Positions 16,533 to 24,681 of a stretch of 34,682 nucleotides of DNA are shown piece by piece; within the stretch, counting starts at the first letter, position 1; each line of letters opens with the position of its first letter. The position numbers were made by a program, and so were the translations under genes. Source of the DNA: Canicola haemoglobinophilus (GTDB lineage: Bacteria; Pseudomonadota; Gammaproteobacteria; Enterobacterales; Pasteurellaceae); NCBI RefSeq assembly GCF_002015075.1, contig NZ_MUXZ01000019.1, positions 1 to 34,682 of the forward strand. Direction: 5' to 3'. The notes beneath the pieces were generated by a model. That model was not told the DNA's origin. It saw only the letters and a program-made list of their open reading frames with translations, and did no database searches.

Positions 16533-17339
16533 ATGAATCCAATGTTAAATATCGCTATTCGCGCGGCACGAAAAGCGGGCAATGTAATTGCTAAAGGTTA
16601 TGAACGCCGTGATGAAATTCAAACAATGACAAAAGGCACAAATGATTTTGTCACAAATATTGATAAAGCCTCTGAAGCAGCAATTATTGAGGTTATTCGC
16701 AAATCTTATCCTGAGCATACAATCATTACTGAAGAAAGTGGTGCGCATGAAGGTAAAGATAGCGATATTCAATGGGTAATAGATCCACTAGATGGCACAA
16801 CCAACTTCGTTAAAGGCCTACCGCACTTTGCTGTTTCAATCGCAATTCGAGTCAAAGGACGCACAGAATTTGGGGTTGTTTACGATCCTATCCGCAATGA
16901 ATTATTCACTGCAGTGCGTGGTGAAGGCGCTAAAATCAATGAATTACGTTTACGTGTTGACAGTAGTAAACGTGATCTTCAAGGTGCAATCCTTGCGACA
17001 GGCTTTCCATTCAAAAAAACCTCATTAATGCCAACTCAATTTGCGATGATGAGCAGCCTTGCTGAAGATGTTGCGGATTTCCGACGTGCAGGATCTGCGG
17101 CATTAGATCTTTGCTATGTTGCAGCTAATCGTGTAGATGGCTATTTTGAAATGGGTGTAAAACCTTGGGATATTGCAGCAGGAGATTTAATCTTGCGTGA
17201 AGCTGGTGGTTTAGTTTGTGATTTTAATGGCGATCATAAATATTTCACAGAAAGCCACATTGTTGCAGCAACACCACGCCTTGTAAAAGAGATGCTGAAA
17301 AAAATCCAACCTTGTTTAAACCCTGATTTTAAAGTTTAA
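16533..17339 (+). CDS. suhB: inositol-1-monophosphatase family protein SuhB
   Basis: SuhB is an Mg-dependent inositol monophosphatase. In enterobacteria it also joins the Nus antitermination complex on rRNA transcripts. Starting at the ATG at 16533 (after GGTGGAAAT) gives 268 residues and the family start MNPMLNIAIRAARKAG. An upstream in-frame start at 16506 is rejected. Metal ligands are E67/E68 (ITEES) and D84 and D87 in WVIDPLDGTTNF. The second metal motif PWDIAAGDLILREAGG is present. The gene is monocistronic. Confidence 0.95.
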   Translation: MNPMLNIAIRAARKAGNVIAKGYERRDEIQTMTKGTNDFVTNIDKASEAAIIEVIRKSYPEHTIITEESGAHEGKDSDIQWVIDPLDGTTNFVKGLPHFAVSIAIRVKGRTEFGVVYDPIRNELFTAVRGEGAKINELRLRVDSSKRDLQGAILATGFPFKKTSLMPTQFAMMSSLAEDVADFRRAGSAALDLCYVAANRVDGYFEMGVKPWDIAAGDLILREAGGLVCDFNGDHKYFTESHIVAATPRLVKEMLKKIQPCLNPDFKV

Positions 17340-17356
17340 ACAGTAAATATCTCACA

Positions 17357-17388
17357 ACAAAATACCGCCTCAATAGGCGGTATTTTGT
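17357..17388. terminator. terminator between suhB and tldD
   Basis: Perfect 14-bp inverted repeat, ACAAAATACCGCCT (17357-17370) and AGGCGGTATTTTGT (17375-17388), with loop CAAT. The stem contains its own A and T tracts and can serve both convergent genes. Confidence 0.85.
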
Positions 17389-17415
17389 GTCAATGTAATA
17401 GCAAAGCAAATAGAT

Positions 17416-18864
17416 TTAGTTAGTACCACCAACGGTGATTTTTTCAATTTTACAAGCTGGCTGCCCCACACCAACGGGCACACTTTGCCCTTCTTTGCCA
17501 CAAACGCCAATGCCATGATCAATTTCCATATTATCCGCAACCATGGAAATATTTTGCATGACTTCGATACCACTTCCTATCAAAGTTGCCCCTTTTACTG
17601 GCTTAGTAATTTTGCCCTTTTCAATTAAATAAGCCTCAGATGTGGAAAAGGTAAACTTACCAGAAGTTATATCTACTTGCCCACCACCAAAGTGCGGTGC
17701 AAAAATGCCATAATCTACCGAAGCAATTAAATCTTCAAACTTACTTTGTCCCGCAAGCATATAAGTATTCGTCATTCTTGGCATTGGCAAATGTGCATAA
17801 CTTTCACGGCGACCATTGCCCGTTGGCTTAACTCCCATTAAATGAGCGTTCATTTTGTCCTGAATATAACCTTGTAAAATCCCATCTTTAATCAATACAT
17901 TACATTGGCTTGGTACACCTTCATCATCTATGGTCAACGAACCTCTACGATTTTGTAATGTACCATCATCAACAATAGTGCAAAGTGGCGAAGTCACTAA
18001 TTCACCAATTTTTCCGCTAAACAAAGAACTTTCTTTACGGTTAAAATCGCCTTCCAAGCCATGCCCAACAGCTTCATGTAATAACACGCCCGGCCAACCA
18101 GCACCTAATACCACTGGCATTAAACCTGCTGGTGCAGCTTCTGCATTTAAATTGACCAATGCTTGACGAACAGCTTCTTTGGCAAAATAGACCGCTCTTT
18201 TTTCATTGCCAAAAGGCTCTAAAAACCAATCTAAGCCAACACGTCCACCAACGCCAGCACCACCACGCTCACGCTTGCCATCTTTCTCAACTAAAACCGA
18301 AATAGACAAACGCACTAAAGGACGAATATCCGCAGCAAGTGTTCCGTCTGTTGCTGCCACTAACACTTCCTCATAAATTGCACTTAAACTGGCTGATACT
18401 TGTGTCACATATTGGCTTTCGGCTCTTGCGGTTTTATCAACCAAATGTAGCAACTCTATTTTTTGTTCTTTAGCAAGGGAATTGAGTGGATTTATGGCTG
18501 CATAACGCAACATTGCATCCACTTGTTTGAAATTTTGTGGGGCGAGCAAATTACCTTGTTTAATTTGCGCAATCCCCTTCACTGCAGCTGCACATTGTTG
18601 CAAACTAGCAAGATCTATTTGATCAGAATAAGCAAAGCCAGTTTTCTCGCCACTAACCGCACGAACCCCAACACCGCGATCAATATGAAATCCACCTTCT
18701 TTAATAATGCTGTCTTCCAATACCCAATGTTCATCTTGGCTTAATTGGAAATAAAGATCGGCATAATCAATTTGACGGTGCGACATCAAATCAAACACAT
18801 TAGCGAGGTCATTTACATGAAGGTTACTTTGTTCAAGTAGGCTTGCTTGCACTTGGCTTAACAT
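17416..18864 (-). CDS. tldD: metalloprotease TldD
   Basis: TldD pairs with TldE (PmbA) as a metalloprotease that trims modified peptides and degrades antitoxins such as CcdA. With the start at 18864 it has 482 residues (E. coli 481). An upstream in-frame start at 18915 adds 17 residues outside the family alignment. The zinc motif HEAVGH is at 263-268, and the C-terminal VCGKEGQSVPVGVGQP is typical. The partner tldE is not in the window. Confidence 0.94.
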   Translation of the reverse strand: MLSQVQASLLEQSNLHVNDLANVFDLMSHRQIDYADLYFQLSQDEHWVLEDSIIKEGGFHIDRGVGVRAVSGEKTGFAYSDQIDLASLQQCAAAVKGIAQIKQGNLLAPQNFKQVDAMLRYAAINPLNSLAKEQKIELLHLVDKTARAESQYVTQVSASLSAIYEEVLVAATDGTLAADIRPLVRLSISVLVEKDGKRERGGAGVGGRVGLDWFLEPFGNEKRAVYFAKEAVRQALVNLNAEAAPAGLMPVVLGAGWPGVLLHEAVGHGLEGDFNRKESSLFSGKIGELVTSPLCTIVDDGTLQNRRGSLTIDDEGVPSQCNVLIKDGILQGYIQDKMNAHLMGVKPTGNGRRESYAHLPMPRMTNTYMLAGQSKFEDLIASVDYGIFAPHFGGGQVDITSGKFTFSTSEAYLIEKGKITKPVKGATLIGSGIEVMQNISMVADNMEIDHGIGVCGKEGQSVPVGVGQPACKIEKITVGGTN

Positions 18865-18892
18865 AAAAATTCTCAAATAATAATAGTGACAA

Positions 18893-18950
18893 AAAAGTGC
18901 GGTGGATTTTAACATAGTTTTAAAACTTTATAAAAATCCACCGCACTTTT
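18893..18950 (-). terminator. inverted uptake-signal pair acting as rng terminator
   Basis: AAAAGTGCGGTGGATTTT (18893-18910) and its exact complement (18933-18950) form an 18-bp stem with a 22-base loop, 8 bases past the rng stop. Each arm contains a full uptake signal. On the minus strand the stem is followed by a T-run. Inverted uptake-signal pairs serving as terminators are well known in Haemophilus. Confidence 0.85.
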
Positions 18951-18958
18951 ACTCTAAT

Positions 18959-20437
18959 TTACATCACAACGACATCAAATTGTTCTTGTGAATAATAAAC
19001 TTCGGTTTTAATTTGAATTTGTTTACCGATAAAGACTTCTAATTCCGCCAATAAACCATGGCTTTCTTCATTAATTAAATAATCGGCAACCGCTCTTGAG
19101 GCATAAACTACAAATTGCTCACTGGCAAATAAATGGTTAACTCGGATAATTTCACGCATGATTTCATAGCAAACGGTTTCCACGGTTTTCACGCTACCAC
19201 GACCGCTACAAGTTGGACATTCATCACATAAAATATGCTCCAAACTTTCTCTTGTGCGTTTGCGTGTCATTTCTACCAAACCAAGTTGAGTAAAGCCATT
19301 CACGTTGGTTTTCACTCTATCTTTTGATAATGCTAAACGTAAAGACTCTAATACCCGTTCTCTATGTTCTTCTGTTTGCATATCAATAAAATCAATAATG
19401 ATAATACCACCAAGATTGCGTAACTGTAACTGCTGGGCGATAGCCTTAGTTGCCTCAATATTGGTATTAAAAATAGTTTCTTCTAAATTGCGATGACCAA
19501 CAAAAGCCCCCGTATTAATGTCAATAGTGGTCATGGCTTCTGTTTGTTCAATAATTAAATAACCACCAGATTTTAGATTAACTCGGCTATTTAAGGCCGT
19601 TTGAATAGCATTTTCAACACCATAAACATCAAATAAGGGCTGACTACCAGAATATAAAACTAACTTATCCGTTAACTCTGGCATAAATTCTTCTGTAAAT
19701 TGTTTTACTTCAGAAAAACATAGTTTAGAGTCAATATGGATTTTACTAAAATTCGCTCCGATAAAATCACGCAAAATGCGCTGGGTAAGCGCTAATTCGC
19801 CATACAACATTGAACGAGTTGAATATTTTGCTCTACGTTCTAACACTTTGCGCCATAAGCGTTTTAAAAACTCGGCATCTTGTATAAGCTCAGTTTCAGT
19901 AGCGCCTTCCGCTGCGGTACGAATAATAAAACCGCCTAATTCATCACACAACGGTAAAACAAGTTCTTTTAAACGTGCACGTTCTTCTTCACTTTCAATA
20001 CGTTGCGAAACACCAACATGGCTATTTTCTGGCATGAACACAAGATAACGAGAAGGGAGGGTAATGTCAGTGGTTAATCTCGCCCCTTTAGTTCCTAGAG
20101 GATCTTTAACAACTTGAACAACGATGTCTTGTCCTTCATGTACCAATTGTGCAATATCTTTGACGACAAATTGTTTTTGCTCATCTGCATCAACACATTC
20201 TGTATGTGAAACAATATCAGAAGCATGTAAAAAAGCGGCTTTTTCTAAGCCAATATCAACGAACGCTGATTGCATTCCCGGCAATACTCGAGTAACACGA
20301 CCTTTATAAATATTACCAACGATCCCTCTTTTTGCCTGACGTTCAATATGTACTTCTTTTAAAATACCATTATCCACCAGCGCAATTCGGGTTTCGCTAG
20401 GGGTTACATTAGCTAATAAATCAACAGACTCCATCAT
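18959..20437 (-). CDS. rng: ribonuclease G
   Basis: RNase G is an RNase E paralogue that matures the 16S rRNA 5' end and turns over some mRNAs. The start at 20437 (ATG ATG GAG, after GGA) gives 492 residues (E. coli 489). The ORF extends further upstream but adds 30 residues without family match. An S1 domain spans about 39-128. Catalytic metal ligands are D306 (TTIDINTG) and D349 (IIIIDFIDM). The zinc-link cysteines lie in CDECPTC at 404-410. It ends at an inverted uptake-signal terminator. Confidence 0.95.
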   Translation of the reverse strand: MMESVDLLANVTPSETRIALVDNGILKEVHIERQAKRGIVGNIYKGRVTRVLPGMQSAFVDIGLEKAAFLHASDIVSHTECVDADEQKQFVVKDIAQLVHEGQDIVVQVVKDPLGTKGARLTTDITLPSRYLVFMPENSHVGVSQRIESEEERARLKELVLPLCDELGGFIIRTAAEGATETELIQDAEFLKRLWRKVLERRAKYSTRSMLYGELALTQRILRDFIGANFSKIHIDSKLCFSEVKQFTEEFMPELTDKLVLYSGSQPLFDVYGVENAIQTALNSRVNLKSGGYLIIEQTEAMTTIDINTGAFVGHRNLEETIFNTNIEATKAIAQQLQLRNLGGIIIIDFIDMQTEEHRERVLESLRLALSKDRVKTNVNGFTQLGLVEMTRKRTRESLEHILCDECPTCSGRGSVKTVETVCYEIMREIIRVNHLFASEQFVVYASRAVADYLINEESHGLLAELEVFIGKQIQIKTEVYYSQEQFDVVVM

Positions 20438-20564
20438 CTTTATTCCAAATATATTTCCTTTAATTAGTCTAGCGAAAAGGAAAATAGAATAATAGCCCCA
20501 AATAAGGTAAAATGTGAGCTTTTTCAAATTTTATCAATATAAATAATTCTTTCGTGAGGGCTTA

Positions 20565-22079
20565 ATGTTTAGTTTTGATCCAACAATTATTACCTTTACT
20601 ATCTATATTTTCGGTATGTTGTTAATTGGTGTATTAGCCTATTATTACACCAATAATCTGTCTGATTACATTCTTGGTGGTCGCCGTTTAGGTAGTTTTG
20701 TTACTGCAATGTCTGCTGGTGCTTCAGATATGTCTGGCTGGTTATTAATGGGATTACCAGGTGCGGTCTATTTATCAGGCTTAATTGAAGGTTGGATTGC
20801 CATAGGCTTAACCATTGGTGCCTATTTAAACTGGTTATTTGTCGCAGGTCGCTTGCGCATTTATACAGAATTTAACAATAACGCTCTCACATTACCCGAA
20901 TATTTTCATAACCGTTTTGGTAGTAGCCATAATTTTCTCAAAATTGTTTCAGCCTCAATTATCCTTGTTTTCTTCACAATTTACTGCGCATCAGGCGTAG
21001 TGGCTGGCGCTAAATTATTCCAAAATCTATTCAATATTCCTTATTCTACTGCGCTTTGGTATGGCGCATTAGCTACTATCGCTTATACCTTTATTGGTGG
21101 ATTTTTGGCAGTAAGCTGGACAGATACCATTCAGGCTACCTTAATGATTTTTGCCCTAATTCTTACGCCAGTGATGATCATTCTAAATCTAGATGGCATT
21201 GAGAATTTTAATTTTTACTTAGCCCAAGCAGAAAGTGCGGTAGGAAAAAACTTTACAGATATTTTCACAGGTACAACGACTATTGGCTTATTAAGTTTAG
21301 CCGCTTGGGGCTTAGGGTATTTTGGACAACCGCATATTCTGGCACGCTTCATGGCTGCGGATACAGTGAAATCCCTCAATAACGCACGCCGTATTAGTAT
21401 CACTTGGATGATCCTTTGTTTAGTCGGTGCAATGGGAATCGGTTTCTTTGGAATTGCCTATTTCTCTGCCAATCCACAACTCGCCTCAGTGGTTAGCCAA
21501 GAACCAGAACAAATCTTTATTGAATTATCAAAATTATTATTCAACCCTTGGATCGCAGGTATCCTGCTGTCCGCTATTTTGGCAGCGGTAATGAGCACAT
21601 TAAGCGCACAGCTTCTTATTTCTTCTAGTGCTATCACTGAAGATTTTTACAAAGGCTTTATCCGTCCAAAAGCATCCGATAAAGAATTAGTTTGGCTTGG
21701 TCGTTTAATGGTGTTAGTCATCGCTGCAATTGCAATCTGGATCGCACAAGATGAAAAAAGCCAAGTGCTAAAATTAGTGCAATTTGCATGGGCTGGATTT
21801 GGCAGTGCCTTCGGACCTGTTGTGCTCTTTTCTTTATTCTGGAAACGCATGACATCTTCCGCTGCAATGCTTGGAATGTTGACTGGCGCAATCGTTGTAT
21901 TTAGCTGGAAAGCTATTATTCCAGCAACAAGCGAGTTACACCAATTATACGAAATGATCCCAGGATTTGCCTTGGCAAGCCTTGTAATTGTTATCGTTTC
22001 TTTATTGTCAGCAAAACCAGAACAAGGGATTTTAGATACATTTGAACAAGCTAAAAGCGCATATAAGGCATCGAAATAA
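20565..22079 (+). CDS. putP: sodium/proline symporter
   Basis: PutP is a Na+-coupled proline importer of the SSS family (LeuT fold, about 13 membrane helices). It has 504 residues. D55 and S57 in AGASDMSGW fall at the positions needed for Na+/proline binding in E. coli PutP. S344/T345 in AAVMSTLSAQ match the second Na+ site residues. The ribosome site is GTGAGGG. No putA is adjacent. cmoB starts 2 bases after the stop, so the two are probably cotranscribed. Confidence 0.93.
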   Translation: MFSFDPTIITFTIYIFGMLLIGVLAYYYTNNLSDYILGGRRLGSFVTAMSAGASDMSGWLLMGLPGAVYLSGLIEGWIAIGLTIGAYLNWLFVAGRLRIYTEFNNNALTLPEYFHNRFGSSHNFLKIVSASIILVFFTIYCASGVVAGAKLFQNLFNIPYSTALWYGALATIAYTFIGGFLAVSWTDTIQATLMIFALILTPVMIILNLDGIENFNFYLAQAESAVGKNFTDIFTGTTTIGLLSLAAWGLGYFGQPHILARFMAADTVKSLNNARRISITWMILCLVGAMGIGFFGIAYFSANPQLASVVSQEPEQIFIELSKLLFNPWIAGILLSAILAAVMSTLSAQLLISSSAITEDFYKGFIRPKASDKELVWLGRLMVLVIAAIAIWIAQDEKSQVLKLVQFAWAGFGSAFGPVVLFSLFWKRMTSSAAMLGMLTGAIVVFSWKAIIPATSELHQLYEMIPGFALASLVIVIVSLLSAKPEQGILDTFEQAKSAYKASK

Positions 22080-22081
22080 CC

Positions 22082-23047
22082 ATGATCGATTTTCGTCCTT
22101 TCTATCAACAAATAGCCACCTCGCAACTATCGGCGTGGCTTGAAACCCTGCCCTTACAACTTAAACAATGGGAAAAGCAAACTCACGGCGATTATGCCAA
22201 GTGGGCAAAAATTGTGGATTTTCTACCGCACTTAACTGCGAGTCATATCGATCTCAAAAGTGCGGTCAAATCTGAGGCAGAAACGCCACTTTCTGCTGGC
22301 GAACAACAACGCATCATTCATCACTTAAAACAGCTCATGCCTTGGCGTAAAGGTCCTTATCATTTATATGGTATTCATGTTGATTGTGAATGGCGTTCTG
22401 ATTTTAAATGGGATCGTGTTTCGCCTCACCTTGCCCCATTACAAGATCGCACAATTTTAGATGTGGGCTGTGGCAGCGGCTATCATATGTGGCGTATGGT
22501 TGGCGAAGGGGCAAAAATGGTGGTGGGCATTGACCCAACAGAGCTTTTCTTATGTCAATTTGAAGCTGTGCGTAAATTGCTCAATAATGATCGCAGAGCG
22601 AACCTTATTCCCCTCGGCATTGAAGAAATGCAACCTTTAGCTGCATTTGATACGGTCTTTTCTATGGGCGTTTTATATCATCGCAAATCGCCGCTGGATC
22701 ATCTTACCCAACTTAAAAATCAATTAGTCAAAGGCGGCGAATTGGTGCTTGAAACCTTAGTGGTGGACGGTGATGTCAATACGGTTTTAGTGCCAGCAGA
22801 TCGCTATGCCAAAATGAAAAATGTGTATTTCATTCCTTCTGTCGATTGCTTGATTAACTGGCTAGAAAAGTGCGGTTTCCAAAATGTACGTTGTGTCGAT
22901 GTCGAAACTACCAGCCTAGAAGAACAGCGTAAAACAGATTGGCTAGAGAATGAAAGTTTGATTGATTTTCTTGATCCACAAGATCACAGCAAAACCATTG
23001 AAGGCTATCCAGTACCCAAAAGAGCGGTCATTTTAGCGAACAAATAA
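22082..23047 (+). CDS. cmoB: tRNA 5-carboxymethoxyuridine synthase (carboxy-SAM dependent)
   Basis: CmoB transfers a carboxymethyl group from carboxy-SAM to 5-hydroxyuridine-34 of wobble tRNAs. It has 321 residues. The SAM-fold motif LDVGCGSG is at 126-133 and GIDPTELFLCQFEAVRKL follows. K90 in MPWRKGPYHLYG corresponds to the carboxylate-binding lysine. cmoA, which makes carboxy-SAM and is usually next to cmoB, is not in this window. The stop overlaps the next start by one base (TAATG). Two inverted uptake signals (22225-22233, 22258-22266) encode residues near 48-62. Confidence 0.93.
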   Translation: MIDFRPFYQQIATSQLSAWLETLPLQLKQWEKQTHGDYAKWAKIVDFLPHLTASHIDLKSAVKSEAETPLSAGEQQRIIHHLKQLMPWRKGPYHLYGIHVDCEWRSDFKWDRVSPHLAPLQDRTILDVGCGSGYHMWRMVGEGAKMVVGIDPTELFLCQFEAVRKLLNNDRRANLIPLGIEEMQPLAAFDTVFSMGVLYHRKSPLDHLTQLKNQLVKGGELVLETLVVDGDVNTVLVPADRYAKMKNVYFIPSVDCLINWLEKCGFQNVRCVDVETTSLEEQRKTDWLENESLIDFLDPQDHSKTIEGYPVPKRAVILANK

Positions 23048-24243
23048 TGAATTATTCCCAAACAATTATTATCGGCGCTGGCGCAGCAGGGTTATTTTGT
23101 GCCAGCCAACTTGGTAAAGCCAATCAGCAAGTCACCATTTTAGACAATGGCAAAAAAATCGGGCGTAAAATTTTAATGTCTGGCGGTGGATTTTGTAATT
23201 TCACGAACTTAGATGTCACGCCCCAACATTACCTCTCGCAAAATCCGCATTTTGTTAAATCCGCTTTAGCTCGTTTTACCCAATGGGATTTTATCGCTCT
23301 CGTTGCTGAATATGATATTCCCTATCATGAAAAAGAGCTGGGACAGCTTTTTTGCGATAACAGTGCTGAAGATATTGTGAATATGTTGCAAACCGAATGT
23401 GATAAATATCAAGTCAATATTCAATTACGCCAACAAATCGAACATATCGAAAAACTAGAAGGAAACTCAAAAGCCCGTTTTCAACTACAAAGCAATGGGC
23501 AAATTTGGCAATGTGAAAATCTAGTAATCGCTACAGGCGGACTTTCTATGCCAGCCTTGAGTGCTACGCCTTTCGGCTATCAAATTGCTGAACAATTTGG
23601 CTTAAATGTAATTGCACCAAGAGCTAGTCTAGTGCCTTTTACTTGGCGTGAAACAGACAAATTCTACACCGCACTTTCAGGGATTTCCTTACCTGTTTGC
23701 GTAACCGCAAAGTGCGGTAAATCTTTTAGCAATAATTTACTTTTCACTCATCGTGGCATTTCTGGTCCAGCGATTTTACAAATTTCAAATTATTGGCAAC
23801 CTAATGAAAGCCTAGAAATTGATTTATTGCCCGCAGAGAATATTCAAGATTTTCTTAACAAGCTACGTCAAAGTTCGCCAAAACTTCATTTAAAAACAGC
23901 CTTATCCCGTCTATTACCGCAAAAGTTAGTAGAGTTATGGCTAAGCCAAAACCTTATTCAAGAAGAAGTTCTCGCCAATCTCAGCAAAGTGCGGTTGCAA
24001 AATCTTGAGAATTTAATTCATCATTGGCAATTCCAACCAAACGGCACCGAAGGCTACCGCACTGCCGAAGTGACTATGGGCGGCGTTGATACTCAAGAAA
24101 TTTCCTCAAAAACCATGGAAAGCCATAAAGTCAAAGGGCTATATTTTATCGGTGAAGTGCTTGATGTCACAGGCTGGCTCGGCGGCTACAACTTCCAATG
24201 GGCATGGAGCTCAGCTTATGCTTGTGCCAGTGGAATTAGATAG
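23047..24243 (+). CDS. HI0933/YhiN-family FAD-binding flavoprotein
   Basis: This is a member of the HI0933-like family of FAD/NAD(P)-binding oxidoreductases, whose substrate is not established. It has 398 residues. The N-terminal Rossmann motif is GAGAAGLFCASQLG. The family signature KIGRKILMSGGGFCNFTN follows, with VIATGGLSMP in the middle and the C-terminal FAD-contact block GWLGGYNFQWAWSS. It is translationally coupled to cmoB. Four uptake signals lie in this gene or the end of cmoB, including an inverted pair (23668-23676, 23710-23718). The array of 140-bp repeats begins just after the stop. Confidence 0.9.
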   Translation: MNYSQTIIIGAGAAGLFCASQLGKANQQVTILDNGKKIGRKILMSGGGFCNFTNLDVTPQHYLSQNPHFVKSALARFTQWDFIALVAEYDIPYHEKELGQLFCDNSAEDIVNMLQTECDKYQVNIQLRQQIEHIEKLEGNSKARFQLQSNGQIWQCENLVIATGGLSMPALSATPFGYQIAEQFGLNVIAPRASLVPFTWRETDKFYTALSGISLPVCVTAKCGKSFSNNLLFTHRGISGPAILQISNYWQPNESLEIDLLPAENIQDFLNKLRQSSPKLHLKTALSRLLPQKLVELWLSQNLIQEEVLANLSKVRLQNLENLIHHWQFQPNGTEGYRTAEVTMGGVDTQEISSKTMESHKVKGLYFIGEVLDVTGWLGGYNFQWAWSSAYACASGIR

Positions 24244-24256
24244 AATAAAGAACCTC

Positions 24257-24661
24257 AATGCTGTCGCTCGTGTCCTCTCTTCGCTGTCGCCCGTGTCCTC
24301 ACGGGTGACCAAAATCCTCAAAATTACCACCGCTCTTTGCGCCAAAAAGCAAAGCACCAGTGATGACACTGGCGCTATCGGAGCTATCAATAACCAAATG
24401 CTTTCGCCCATGTCCTCTCTTCGCTGTCGCCCGTGTCCTCACGGGTGACCAAAATCCCCAAATTACCACCGCACTTTGCGCCAAAAAACAAAGCACCAGT
24501 GAGGACACTGGCGCTATCGGAGCTATCAATAACCAAATGCTGTCGCCCATGTCCTCTCTTCGCTGTCGCCCGTGTCCTCACGGGTGACCAAAATCCTCAA
24601 AATTACCACCGCTCTTTGCGCCAAAAAACAAAGCACCAGTGAGGACACTGGCGCTATCGGG
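24257..24661. repeat. three tandem copies of a ~140-bp hairpin-rich repeat
   Basis: Copies start at 24257, 24397 and 24536 (periods 140 and 139). The third stops after about 126 bases. They differ by a few substitutions and single-base gaps. Each unit has an 18-base direct repeat (GCTGTCGCYCGTGTCCTC type), a hairpin CCCGTG-TCCT-CACGGG, and a hairpin CCAGTG-AGGA-CACTGG. The TCCT and AGGA loops are complementary, and GTGTCCTCAC pairs fully with GTGAGGACAC. In copy 1 the second loop is ATGA. Copy 2 holds an exact uptake signal (24468-24476) where the others have one mismatch. The array fills the gap between the flavoprotein gene and hsdR. Short ORFs through it only echo the repeat. Confidence 0.85.
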
Positions 24662-24681
24662 ATACTTTTTATCAATCAACC

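Noticed and set aside
20438..20527. N-terminal extension of RNase G
   Set aside because: The extra hydrophobic 30 residues have no counterpart in the family. ATG ATG at 20437 has a ribosome site and the expected N-terminus.
24211..24642. Several overlapping short ORFs on both strands
   Set aside because: They run through the tandem 140-bp repeat, repeat the same peptide with it, have no convincing ribosome sites, and are explained by the repeat itself.
24257..24661. Possible CRISPR array
   Set aside because: The whole ~140-bp unit is repeated with no unique spacers, no short constant repeat, and no cas genes nearby.
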